Shown here: positions 21,741 to 32,063 of the stretch, piece after piece
Layout of the letters: every line of letters begins with the position of its first letter
How positions within the stretch are numbered: position 1 is the first letter of the stretch
Assembly: GCF_037126465.1 (NCBI RefSeq)
Contig: NC_088203.1
Span: 92,256,668-92,320,667 of the forward strand
Direction: 5' to 3'
Origin: Ornithodoros turicata
Lineage: Eukaryota; Arthropoda; Arachnida; Ixodida; Argasidae
DNA: 64,000 nt
Notes under the pieces: generated by a model
Databases searched by the model: none
What the model was told of the DNA's origin: nothing
The model's input: the letters and a program-made list of their open reading frames with translations, nothing else
Translations under genes and position numbers: made by a program

Positions 21741-22407
21741 GCGCGGAGGAGCTTTCAGCTTTCTCCTTGACCTTCTTCCGGCTCGCATCTCTCTACGGTC
21801 TAGCCAATGGAACATTCAGACGTCTTTGCTACCAAGCCATCCCACCGTGAATACACGCTTTGCTCATCAAGCTGCTGTCTCAGTAGGAGCATTGAGAGCA
21901 GCTCTGACGACAATGACGACAATACAAGGTCAGCGAGTCTCGGCTGAGATTTTCCCTTGATATCAGATATACGAAGACACACTAAACAGGATGCGCTTCG
22001 GTCAATGTGTCTGATGTGCGTTCTGTGTGACACGTCAAAATGGGTCTATTGCGGTCTAATGCGTTGACTAGTGATCGACAACCGTGACGCTATGTTGTGA
22101 CTTACACAGTGCTTGACACACGGCATGACTGTGGCTTTCCGTTTCTTTCACCATTCCCCTTCTTATTTATTACTTCTTTCTGCTCTACACTTTAAGAATG
22201 AGTTTCACCACATAAGGGGTACATATGGGCATAACAGATACAAAACATGCTGCGTCTCCCCTTGGATGATGGTTGGCTAGAAGCGGGCTGTGTGTGTTTT
22301 TTTTTTCCTTTCTTTCTTTTTTTTTTATAGTCGTGACGGCGCCCACTTCTGTGTGGCCAACAACGGCGCGCTGATCCTGCCATTACCCCCCCCCCCCCAT
22401 TTTTAAG

Positions 22408-22490
22408 AGTGTACGTAGGTGTACTGAAGTAGCAAGTCCGAATTAGTCATGACTCACCTCCCCATTTTTGTTTCTTGTATCCCTCACCAT
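22408..22490 (+). repeat. LINE 3' UTR-like segment, copy 2
   Basis: Diverged direct copy of 21655-21740 (GTACTGAAGTAGCAAGTCC, ACTCACCTCCCCATTTTTG). The 670 bp between the copies contain no supported gene; a poly-C run lies at about 22386-22398. Confidence 0.5.
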
Positions 22491-22799
22491 CACCCGCAAA
22501 AAAAGAAGAAAAAAGTAAATGGGCAGAACATAAAGTGAAAATAAATAAATAAAATAACAGCGTTTCGCATAGGTGAAATAAAAATAGTCTGATTTATTGA
22601 CTGACAGTACCCTTCCGGCCGGCCGTCACCGCGGACGTCCCACCTTGGCTTCGGAGAAATATTGTCACTTTATCCTAATTATTACAAATTGTTGGTATTT
22701 GTTGTTTCTTTTTTGTGACACAGCTACGGGAGTCAAAGGACCTAAGATCTTTCACACAGCCACGCACGTACCATTCCTGCGTTACTCGTAAATCTTAAG

Positions 22800-22939
22800 T
22801 TAGGCGAACGTATGCAAATGAGCCGCTCACTGCTCAGTTCTTGACCAGTGTCTCAAGGATGCTCACTGAAAAGAAAGCTTTTCGATAGCACCACCTGTCT
22901 GCGAATTATTCAGCCGGGAGACCTTCGTGAAACACCCGG
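22800..22939 (-). mobile_element. Mariner-like terminus, copy 2 (inverted)
   Basis: Reverse complement of this stretch matches 13568-13700. It ends CCTTCGTGAAACACCCGG followed by TA at 22940-22941, as expected of a Tc1/mariner end. Confidence 0.55.
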
Positions 22940-23026
22940 TACACGAAGAAAGATGCTCATGGCAAGCAGTGTGATTGCGCCCCTGTCAAAGCATCTGACA
23001 CACATCTCTAGGACAACGTTACCCTA

Positions 23027-23340
23027 TAGGGCTGTTGCAGTGAAGTTTGCACAGCGTCATTTCGGACCCAAACGGCCACGGACCCCAACAGTAGGTCGTT
23101 TCATCAGCGGGTTTTGCATGGTGCTTCAAACGGTATGGTGCCAAGGAAAGCTACAAAACCTGTAGGAAATCCACAGAAAAAGCGGGGCTTCTTGAAAAGT
23201 GCGAACAACTCGAGACCGTGTATTTGATAGTGCCGCGTCGTCTGCTAAACTACCGCGTGTTGCATAATTTGGGGCGCTGACGTTGCTGCTCACTCGCTCC
23301 ACCTGGCCCAGAGCAACAGGCCCATGCTATACTCTGTGCA
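23027..23340 (+). repeat. Dispersed repeat, copy B (inverse of 6767-7115)
   Basis: Roughly 80% similar by eye to the complement of 6767-7115, starting GGGCTGTTGCAG and running through CGTTGCTGCTCACTCGC. It lies directly downstream of the mariner-like terminus; the first copy has no such neighbour. Confidence 0.65.
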
Positions 23341-23531
23341 AGTTGAACTTCTGCGCAGAGGCGAAACTGGGCGGAGAAATCATGTGGGCAGCCTTCCTCC
23401 ACTCCCCGGTCGGCGCGGAGTTGCCAAAGTGCTCGATGTTGTGGCTGCGGTTATTTCGTTGACGTACGTGATGTTTCTGCTGATTTAGCACATCGGTGTC
23501 GCACATTTTCATGTTTTTTTTTTTCACCCCC

Positions 23532-23708
23532 ATGGGTAAGGTATGCATAGTGAACGGCTGTAAAACATCGCAGCGCCACGGCGTACCTATATTTCGCTTC
23601 CCACGACGCAAAGCACGTCGGGCATGGTGGACGCTACGACAGTATGTCTCCGGCCATGAGATAAAGGAAAGGTTGCAGAAAGCACGTGAGAAAGTGTCTG
23701 TCCACTGA
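23532..23708 (+). pseudogene. Orphan THAP-domain N-terminal exon
   Basis: From ATG 23532 the frame reads MGKVCIVNGCKTSQRHGVPI then FRFPRRKARRAWWTLRQ. This matches the first half of a THAP C2CH zinc finger: C-x4-C, the F-x-F-P element and the invariant Trp. The distal C-x2-H and AVPTxF elements are absent, and the frame stops at 23708. A GTGAGA donor-like site at 23688 could end a first exon, so this may be exon 1 of a THAP gene or THAP-type transposase rather than a dead fragment. No matching second exon was found downstream. Confidence 0.65.
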
Positions 23709-23868
23709 ATAAGCAGCAATAACGGGGCATTCGCAGGCGGGTCACAACACTATGGTGAAAAAGACGAAACCACGTGGACCCCACGTGCAGTTGTTGAGGT
23801 ACCTTATTTAAGAGCGATCCAATCGGACCGTTCTACGTGCACGAGGGGAAGCTGAGGGTCTGCGCGAA

Positions 23869-24201
23869 AGGGGGGGGGGGATATGTTTATTAAGAAAAAA
23901 AGAAAGGAAAGGTTAGCCAGGCAAAGAGCCGGCTTGCTATTCCGAAAAAAAAAGGGGGAAGGGGCAAACGAAAAAGAAAAGGAAGGAAAAAGAAAAAGGG
24001 GGATCGAAACAGAGGAAAGAAAGAAAAACAAAAAGCAACAGAAAGAAAGGGAAGGAAAGGGAAAGAGAACAGGAAACAGAACGAAAGGGAAGGAAAAGAA
24101 AAGAAACAAAAAGAAAGGAAAGGGAGAGAAAACAAGAAAAGAGAAACACAGGAAAGAAAAGAGAAACAGAAAGAAAGAAGAGAATAAACACTAGCACAAC
24201 G
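23869..24201 (-). repeat. LINE 3' UTR: pyrimidine tract, AATAAA, C-rich tail
   Basis: On the minus strand, after the ORF2 stop, about 300 nt of nearly pure pyrimidine is followed by TTTGCCTGGCTAACCTTTCC, AATAAACATAT and a run of C. The plus-strand LINE at 29480 ends with the same series. This shows the two are one family with a C-rich rather than poly-A end. Confidence 0.75.
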
Positions 24202-25308
24202 TTACAGGCAGTTCACGAGTCCTGAGACTCGGAGAAAACCGAGGAGAGCGGCAGTGACAGCCCACTGGTTGGGGTGCAAGACGGGGCCAAGAAGAGCGGC
24301 CAACGAAAAGTCGTTACAACCAATCTGGAGCAGACGGCAACGGAGGGTGTCCCTATGTTGAAGGTGCTGCTGGCAATACAGGAGTTGGTGTGGGATGTCC
24401 GCTTCCACTCCACAGACATTACAGTTTGGTGAATTTAGCCGTCCCATCTTGAAGAGAAGTGAGGGTGTACGGGCAACATTGAGACGTAGGCGGTGGAGAA
24501 GGGATTCTTCTTTACGGCTGCGGTGGCAAGTGATGACGAACTCCATCAATGGGTCGATAGACCGTAGGAATGTGTTGTAAGTCGTTGTTTCGGCACGGAA
24601 CTGCTGAGCACATGTGGCACACCGACGGCGTATGTATAGACGGCATGTTGAGGCTGTAAGCGGCAGAGGTGCCAGGGCCGAAGTGTCATCAGACCCAGCG
24701 CGTCTCGCTACTGCGTCTGCTCGGGTATTTCCATACACGCCTACGTGGCCAGGGACCCATTGAAACGTGATGTTGTAACCAGTGGCGAAGAGTTCATTGA
24801 ATTTTTGAAGCGTCATGGTATGCAAATCGCTTATTATGCTGGGGCGAGATGACGACAACATATCTAGTGATGCCTTGCTGTCTGTAAAAATGACCCACGT
24901 TCCGTGCCCGGATTCTGTAATATGCTCCAGTGCTGCCAGGATACCAGACAGTTCGGCTTCTGTCGAGGACACTGTATAGGGGAGTTTGAAACCGTGGCCC
25001 AGGTCTTCATCCAGAATGTAGAAAGCAGCGCTCGAACTACCTTCGGTTACCGAGCCATCTGTGTATATATGGCGACTTTGTCGATGTGTTGAGGCGAGGT
25101 GCTCCAGTGTGAGCTGGTGGGCCACGACTGTGGGGACGTCTTTCTTGCGTTGGAGTCCAGGGATGTTAGAGTGAATACAGGGTCTTTCAAGAGTCCACAT
25201 CGCCGGTGCATAGGATGGTGTAGACGCGGGAGATGGAATGCTCCCTTTCAGGCGGGCAATGGCACTGCCGAAAGCAGACGCCGGCGCGAAAGGCTGACCT
25301 ACTTTCAT
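24202..25308 (-). pseudogene. Non-LTR retrotransposon ORF2, RNase H and C-terminal knuckle
   Basis: A 368-codon open frame encoding the 3' part of a LINE polyprotein. An RNase HI domain shows all catalytic positions: Asp84 in YTDGS, Glu117 in STEAEL, Asp143 in FTDSKAS, and His188/Asp198 in PGHVGVYGNTRAD. About 95 residues later comes the knuckle C296-x2-C299-x7-H307-x4-C312, then a conserved tail (LLGPVLHPNQ...FLRVSGLVNCL). RNase H of this type would remove RNA during target-primed reverse transcription. Reverse transcriptase and endonuclease are missing, so this is a 5'-truncated insertion although the remaining frame is intact. Presence of RNase H suggests an I/R1/LOA-group element; exact clade not resolved. 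Confidence 0.88.
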
Positions 25309-25309
25309 A

Positions 25310-25750
25310 GCGTATTACCAACTCAAAATACAATTCTAGCTTGTTAAACTTTCAAATAACAATTTTAGTGCATTAAAAGATGAAGATAAATATGACACTG
25401 CAAGAACTCTATAGCTGGTTTCCGCTACCGCAAATTGGTATACGATGTTATCCGAGTTTTTTTTTTTTTTTCCTTCTTTTTTTTCTTGCACTTTCTTCGG
25501 TTTCCACACTAGTTCGCTGCGCTGGCACCTAGGGCGAGAGTCTCCAATTGTCACACCTACACATGCTTGTGGACATGAGGGTGCCACTGGACTACCTGGT
25601 AAATCCTGTACAACCTAATTTAATACCTGTTCGTGATAATTCCACTTTGAGACGCCACATCACAACAGAACGATTTCTGACGAAGTGGTGTCCGCTAATG
25701 ATGGTTGTTAGTGGTGGTTGCTAGTGGTGTTGTAAATACAGGCTTCCTAA
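25310..25750. other. Unassigned stretch with a T-rich tract
   Basis: No supported gene; a T-rich tract lies at about 25458-25490. Confidence 0.5.
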
Positions 25751-25752
25751 GT

Positions 25753-25880
25753 CCATACTATGAAAAGGCTTGAGCGTGGGCACACGAATAACACAACCAG
25801 AGACGTCTCGGTCATGTTCGTTCCTAGTTGGGTGTTGCTGTGCGTGTCGTGTTCCCACGCTCAGGCCTTTTATAGCATGG
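25753..25880. mobile_element. Foldback MITE, 128 bp
   Basis: Left arm CCATACTATGAAAAGGCTTG and right arm (complement CCATGCTATAAAAGGCCTGA) continue pairing through GAGCGTGGG...ACACGA, about 30 bp. A G-rich run near 25973-25998 follows outside the element. Confidence 0.65.
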
Positions 25881-26029
25881 AGTATTCCCCAAACAGCACA
25901 ATGTAGCGAAAGTGCGAGGGCGTGGGGGTGCACGGGTAGGTATATTTTTTCTTTTTGTGTTTTCCTTTTTTTGGGGGGGGAGGGGGAGGGGGGAGGGATA
26001 GATTTGGAATAAAAGCATCTGCTCGTTGC

Positions 26030-26875
26030 TGGATACACCAAGGTCGTCCTGGAGACTGGGAGGTGGTGGGTTCGAATCCTACGACCGGCTGGGCTGTCTG
26101 AGGTTTACCCCGGGTTTTCCGGAAGACTTTCCAGGCGGATGTCGGCACAATTTCCCCAGGGTCTGCCCAGGATGCGTACTAACCACAGGGGTGCATACTA
26201 ACCCAACGTGTTGCTTCATAGACGAAAGCGTGCTGGGCGAACGCAATGCATTCTGGACAGGTCATGGTCACACGTCACCGTACACGTGACCTTAAAGACT
26301 GCCGCGCCCGTGATCGGCGGCCAAACCGGTTGTAAACAACGTGTTTGCCCCTTTGTGCGCGCCATTTTGGGCGTTTTTCGATCTTGGTAATTATTTTTAT
26401 CCGATACCCTCGCAGTAAAACGCGCAGTTTTGTGCACGCGGGCTCGTACTGTTGACCACTTCCAACGGTGTGGTGACTACCCCGCTTTAAGACACACATG
26501 AGCCGATGAGACGTACTTAGGCTAAGGAGAAATCGGATACCATGTCGCGTAAGAAGCGCCGTATAGTTTCCGCTGGGAAAATACGTTCATCTCTGGGCTT
26601 TATGCCGACGAGAATATCTTGGCAAGCGCTAGAACGACATTTAAGCAAAGTCACGTGATCCCAAAATGACGTTTTCTATGACGTGTGGCCAGGACAAGAT
26701 GGCGGTTTTGCGAAAAGCACCCGCTTGGGGGTAGTTACAACAATGGCGGGTTTGTGTCGGCCCTGTGATACTAACCCCTTGTCCCTTACTCCTTCCTGAT
26801 ATCCTCTCTCCATATGTCGACGTCTGGACGCCGCTCATTGCCACAGTTGCTTCGAGGTGCTAACACGGAATGAAA
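26030..26875 (+). mobile_element. tRNA-derived SINE, second copy, split by a DNA element
   Basis: 26030-26183 and 26768-26875 together reconstruct the SINE at 16131-16397. They contain the B-box GGGTTCGAATCC near 26070, TTTTCCGGAAGACTTTCCAG, the junction ...GTACTAAC|CCCTTGTCCC..., and an end GGTGCTAACACGG plus A-rich tail. The 5' A-box region is eroded. No SINE target duplication was identified. Confidence 0.75.
26184..26767. mobile_element. 584-bp TIR element inserted in the SINE
   Basis: Ends CACAGGGG and (complement) CACAGGGC face each other. Flanks GTACTAAC (26176-26183) and ATACTAAC (26768-26775) form an 8-bp duplication with one mismatch. Size of duplication suggests hAT or another 8-bp-TSD superfamily. 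No transposase; the interior holds CpG-rich sequence with ACGTGAC/GTCACGTGA motifs. Confidence 0.65.
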
Positions 26876-26884
26876 AAAAAGAAA

Positions 26885-28140
26885 AATCTGGAAAATGAAA
26901 CATCACACCAATAAGACGCATGCTTGCCAACTCCTATTTTGCTTGAACTTTCAGCATATTCTGCTGCTTTGTTAGCTGCACATTTTGTAAATTCAATTGC
27001 ACTAAAGTTTAGGGCAGGATGACGCCGGAGAGTCCTGTAGCGGCTCCGAGAGCAACTTAGAGAACACCCCGTACAACGCGCAAGGAGTAGCAAAAATCGT
27101 CGCGTGACACGCCCAACCACACTGTCTTGTTTTTTCACCTAATCCAATCCAATACAATACAATACAACGTATAAGGATATAATTCACATATCGATGAACG
27201 TCAGGAACAAACTTAATTGAAATACTCCAGACGATGTTTACACATTACGCTGTTTCACGAGCATTGATATATATTTCTGTGGGCACATATCATTTACATT
27301 GAGGCTGTTGTTGTCAGGGTAATTATTCAACCCCGGCAAACTTAGTGACTGTCCTTTGCGAACCGTAATTGTTTCTCCCTGGTGGAATATTACAGGGATT
27401 ATGGCCAGGAAATGAGTAATGCGTCCTATTCTAGGACGCGCAAAATCTAAGAGGCTTAATTACTGCTTTCGGATGATGAGTGGTGAATCACGGAGAAACA
27501 GTACACAGGGCGATCAGGTAATCGAAGTTCACGAAATTTGTGAGACGCAAAAAGTATCAGCAATAAATCTGTCTACGCTTTCCTGTGACAACGATTACAT
27601 GCGTGACTTATCTCCCATTCCCTTGGTATTTCTTACCATTTGAATGCTATTCCAGGAAGAACACTTTCTGCTTAGCTGAAAGTTAGTCTTTGCCGCCGTA
27701 CAGGGAAAGCATGAGGCAAAGCACATGGTCACGGGGCACGTTTCCAAATGCCGAGCTCAATTACTTTTCTTAGCTTAATTGGGTTCACGCGTATATTAAT
27801 GATTAATTTCGTGAAATGCCCCTTCTACAGCATGCCGGATTAGTGAGTAAAACAGCATTATTCTATATTCGTATTTTCTTCTCATATCATCCTCAGCAGC
27901 TGGATTCTCCTACGTGACTTAGGCAACCAGATAGATATATATAGCACATAGCAAGAATAAACTCCGAGGGATGGGAGCACCGATCATTCCTACTGGCTGT
28001 CAGAAGCACGTGGCCTCTCCCAGGGCGCTGCCCGGAAAAACCAGAAACTTCAGTGGCACTCAGGACTGCTAGAAGTAACACGTAGCGGAAACATTGACAT
28101 CCACGGATTCATTTTCTACACGTGCATTTTGGCGTGAAAA
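26885..28140. other. Unassigned stretch
   Basis: No gene supported. A CAATA-type short repeat lies at about 27140-27166 and may be the tail of a retroposon. Confidence 0.45.
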
Positions 28141-28149
28141 ACGACAAGA

Positions 28150-28730
28150 GAGTTATATCTTTTTCACTCGGTGAGGAAAGCTAGAAGTGCTAGCACAAAT
28201 TATTCACAGACGTTGTCTTGATGATTATAACTTTGCAGATGCAGCTGAGGAGACAGGAGCACCTTCCACGTTTTGGCTAGAAAACCCACAAGATGGTTTT
28301 CTTCACTTTTCCACTCGACCAGGAAAGCTAAAAGCGCCTTGCACCTACATCAAATTACTCAGACGTTCTCTTGATGATAATTTTAATTTTGTGGGTGCAA
28401 CTGGAGAGACAGGCGCATCCTCATATTTTGACTTCGAAAACGACAAACGCATTCATTTCTCTTTTCTACAGGGCGAAGAAAGCTAAAAGTGCTTATACCT
28501 AGCTCAAGTTATCCACGCACGTTTTTCTAATGATGATAATTATTTTGTAGTTGGAACTGGTGAGACAGGAGCACCTTCCACATACTGGCTTGAAAGGCGA
28601 CAAGATGTTTCTCTTCCCTTCCCTTTTCTCGGTGAATAAAGCTCGAAGTGCTGATACCTAGCACAAGTTATTCACAGACGTTCTTCTAACGATCAGTGTA
28701 TTATTATTTTGTACAGAATATTTTTGTACT
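28150..28730 (+). repeat. Old copies of the exon-like cassette, about 155-bp units
   Basis: Three and a half diverged direct units. Each has AAAGCTARAAGTGCT, a TTATTCACAGACGTT stretch, a T-rich run ending in AG (for example TTATTTTGTAG near 28545), then a core like TTGGAACTGGTGAGACAGGA and ending AAGATG. The order and the core (TGGAACTGG...ACAGGA...CCT...TGGC..AAA) parallel the monomers of the 39.6-52.1-kb array. The frame is open across two units (28187-28486), but no protein family is recognised. Confidence 0.6.
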
Positions 28731-29479
28731 AAAAATTAAGATGCTTACGACTGTCCCAAAATTTGCACAGATATTCTCGTAGTGACGCTGGATATGGAGA
28801 AGTCTTTTCTTTTCGCGTGGAATTATTTTTCGCGTCTTTTGCTCATTCCTCCGAAATCGCGAATTGAAATTCCCGCGAATAACTCTGGCCATATGAGGGC
28901 GAAAATCGTGCGTCGCTCGACGCTATACCGTGACTACGCAGAACCTTTCTACTCCATACAGCGTTGGTAGTTTAAGCAAGCCGCAGAAGACTCTTTTATC
29001 CCATCAGGCAGGATGTAATGAAACGAGAATTGATCACGCTTTTGTTACTCCTACAAACTCATTCCACTGTATATACAGGGTAGTCCACCAACCATGATAG
29101 AAATTCATAGTAAAAAACGTAGGCCCCGGAGAGACATGCGGTCAAGGGATTTTTTTTCTGCCAATAACTTTTGCCACATAATGGTAACATTTTTATTTCA
29201 TTTCAATTGACGGAAAGTTAATTTCTTGAATTGAACTCCGAAATTTCCCAAGGCAAACTAACATTTTCTTTGCGGAAATGGGTTCCCCGTGGTCATTTTA
29301 CTCAGTATAGCACAAAATCCCACTCATAATGCAATGGCAATTGCCGAATTAAATTCGCCAAAAATGAGCCCTTCGCTCCGCCTCTTTTTTGACGGCTCGT
29401 AGTTTGAGCGCAAAGCTGCGAAGAAAGGAGGTTACATTGACGCAGAAAAGAAGGAATGTTCTTCCATACACTAGAAGGA
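28731..29479. other. Unassigned stretch with one mariner-like end
   Basis: No gene. TA followed by CAGGGTAGTCCACCAACCAT at 29074-29095 looks like a Tc1/mariner terminus, but the opposite end was not found. Confidence 0.35.
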
Positions 29480-29949
29480 ATGATACCACCAAGCACCTTA
29501 CGTCGCTTGCGTCAAACTCCATTCGCCGGTGGCGCTGTGTCCGTACCCGGCAGCTCCGAGCGGACTCTACCTCATATCATCATTTCGTACGTCTCATTGA
29601 CCCCATGCAGCACTTCACTATTGCCTGCCGCTGCAATAGAGCTGAAGAATCACTCCTCCACCGCCTTCGAATGAATGTTGCACGGACACCCTCACTCCTG
29701 CATAAAATGCGCCAGACGAACTCCCCCGATTGCACAACTTGTTATGTGGCAGCCGACATCGAGCACTACCTCCTATCCTGTAACCGGTACCTCCCAGAAA
29801 GACTCGTCCTCCAACGCCCCTTGCGACAACTTGGCTACCCTAACGTATCTTTGGCCACCCTGCTCGGCCCGGTCCTGCACAACCAGGGGGCAGTTACGAC
29901 TGCCCTCTTGAGCTTTCTCCGTGCCACCGGTCTCTCGACCAGCCCCTAA
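29480..29949 (+). pseudogene. LINE ORF2 C-terminus, same family as 24202-25308
   Basis: The frame encodes RRWRCVRTRQLRADS..., then SLLHRLRMNVARTPSLL, the knuckle CTTCYVAADIEHYLLSC (C-x2-C-x7-H-x4-C) and the tail LATLLGPVLHNQG...FLRATGL. Similarity to the minus-strand ORF at 24202 begins just after that ORF's RNase H domain, so this copy is truncated further. It runs the opposite way. Confidence 0.85.
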
Positions 29950-30255
29950 GGCACTTTTGTGTATCTGTCTGTGTGTATGTGTGTGTGTGTATTTTTTTCC
30001 TTTTCTGGTTTCTTTCTTTTTTTCTCGTTTCTTTCTTTCTTTTTTACTTTTTTCGTTTTCTCTCTTTTTTTTCGTTTTCTCCCTTTTTTTTCGCTTTCTT
30101 TCTTTCGCTTTTTTTTCGTTTTCTTCCTACCTTTTCGTCCCCTTTCCTTTTCCGTTCCTCTTTACGAAAGAATAGCAAGTCGGCCTTTGCCTGGCTAACC
30201 TTTCCTTGTTTTTTTTTTCTCAATAAACATATCCCCAACCCACCCCTCACCCCGG
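29950..30255 (+). repeat. 3' UTR of the LINE: pyrimidine tract and C-rich tail
   Basis: A short TG-repeat, then about 180 nt of T/C, then AATAGCAAGTCGGCCTTTGC, TGGCTAACCTTTCC, CAATAAACATAT and CCCCAACCCACCCC. This is the same series as the minus-strand copy at 23869-24201. Confidence 0.8.
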
Positions 30256-30723
30256 TGACAGTGTCGGGACATCCGCGTCCTTTGCCCTTACCAGTTCGCT
30301 TCCTCACAAGTGTTCCCTAAATGGTAAGAAAAATGTGGCGAATTGTCTCTCTGTGCTCTGAATATATATTTGGGGCTACGGACAAGATGATGTTCTCAAG
30401 GATCTCCCAGATCTGCCACAAAAGTAATCGTATATGAGTTCGAGAACTCAATTTCAAACCTAAATAATATACTAACCCAATAAATAAACTATATATTTTG
30501 TAATAGGTTACCGGTACTTTCTAAGAATCTTGGGAAAAGGGTCGACTTCCGTGTCTACGCTAGCGGACGACGCAATCTATGGGTGCTGGAGGTGGACGTG
30601 CCTGGCCCCAGAAACATCTCTAGAAAGCGGTAAAGCGTGACTGTCAGAACCTGACTAATAGACTGTTTTGCTGTGTGTGTACATAAACTAATTTACCGAC
30701 GGTAAGCACGCACGCAATGTAAC

Positions 30724-30866
30724 AGAGTTTGAGCAGACCGTTGATAACGTGGCTTGCGTCGAACCGTATCAACCGGATCCAATCAGTGGATAAGATTCTG
30801 AGTCACGCGCGACTACGATTGGTTCCGATAGACACGATAACCTTATCAACGGTCTGCTAAAACTCT
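30724..30866. mobile_element. Foldback MITE, 143 bp
   Basis: AGAGTTTGAGCAGACCGTTG at the left pairs with CAACGGTCTGCTAAAACTCT at the right; inner arms extend the pairing irregularly (CCAATCAGTGG / CGATTGGTT). No duplication resolved. Confidence 0.65.
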
Positions 30867-31374
30867 ACTATTGAGTATAACGGCTGCAACAAGTAAACTT
30901 CAAACGTGTGTAAGCAGCGGTTTTCAGCTGCAGCTGAAAATAAATGTGTCAAAATAAAAATGCCAAAAGTTAGTTTTTGATGTTGTGGGTTTCATATTCT
31001 TCCATACATTCATATGTATGAGAAGTACGCAGCATTCCGTGGCTGTGCCAATGCCTGCCATTGTAGTCCTGAAGGGAATAGCCCTTCACAACAACGCAAC
31101 ATCCACCAATACTGCTTCAGAAGACACTGTGATCGCTGAGTGTTCAAAATTAGTTTCCCAAAGCACCTTGCCTATCGGAACCGTAAGGCGCTTGACACGG
31201 AAGCGAGGACACAGACGTCATTTCTGCACGAAATTACCGGTGACCTATTGAACAGCAGAACTCATGTTCCGGCTTCGTAGAACTAACGGTACATCAAGGT
31301 ATAATTCAAAGTTCGCGGGATAAAAAAATTGACTTTTCCATGGGGCAAAGCAATATAGTAGAAGGTACCCCTTA

Positions 31375-31530
31375 TTTCGCAGGTAGCATGGAAGAACCTT
31401 CGAAATTTGGCCTCGGGGAACACCTTCCGATTGAGCTCAGCTACCGTGGAAGGTACACTATGCTGTAGCTGGTATGTAACTGGAAGAAGGTTCTCGAAAT
31501 TTGGCCTCAGAAAACACCAAGAGGTTATCA
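31375..31530 (+). repeat. Two diverged exon-like cassettes
   Basis: The first core follows TTATTTCGCAG and contains TTCGAAATTTGGCCTC (31380-31425). The second contains CTCGAAATTTGGCCTCAGAA and ends CACCAAGAG|GTTATC near 31527. CGAAATTTGGCCTCAGAAAA is the most typical stretch of the 39.6-52.1-kb array monomers, so these are outlying relatives. Confidence 0.75.
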
Positions 31531-31609
31531 GATCGGCAAAGAAGCCGATGCGACCTCCATCTAGGGACAAACAACAAAGCCACAAAGCCCGTGAGGTTCT
31601 TAGAACCTC

Positions 31610-32030
31610 CACCCATCCATACCTGAAGCCCCAGGAAACACAAGCAACTTTCAGGTTAACCAACAATAGCATGTTTATTTGCATACACCGCAGTCCCTTG
31701 CAGGAGACCACTACGTCGTAAGCTTCCAAGCCTATGAAGTCTTCTTACCTTGCGTCGCTATGTTTGGAAATCGTCGGTAACGTCAAGCTCAGGTGCAGCG
31801 GGTGTACGAGGACTGCGGAGCTCTTGAGACAGTAGCTTACTGAGTGAAGTCATCTGTTGTAGCAGGTCCAGGTTAGTCTACGGCACTGTTGGAGCTGGAA
31901 TTCCTCTTCGGCGGCATTACCGGCACAAAAAAGAAACTGCGGGAAACAGCAAATGCAAAACGCAAAAAAAAAAAAAAAGAAACAATGATGAATACTAGCG
32001 AAAATCGCCGACATCTATTCATAATATGTC
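31610..32030 (+). repeat. Dispersed repeat family, copy 1
   Basis: Two segments recur at 36110-36440 in swapped order: a CCCAGGAAACACAAGCAAC...CAGGTTAACCA segment, here first, and a CAGCGGGTGT...GAGCTGGAATTCCTCTT segment, here second. Permuted order suggests a tandem or LTR-like source element. Confidence 0.6.
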
Positions 32031-32063
32031 CGCCGCCAGCAACAATCATCAAGATGCATTTAA

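Noticed and set aside
23883..24194. Lys/Glu-rich and Phe-rich open frames across the purine tract
   Set aside because: They are a by-product of the low-complexity LINE 3' UTR on the opposite strand. The same applies to frames at 29921-30320.
31283..31729. 148-codon minus-strand frame
   Set aside because: It runs antisense through the two cassette cores and part of a dispersed repeat; no domain was seen.
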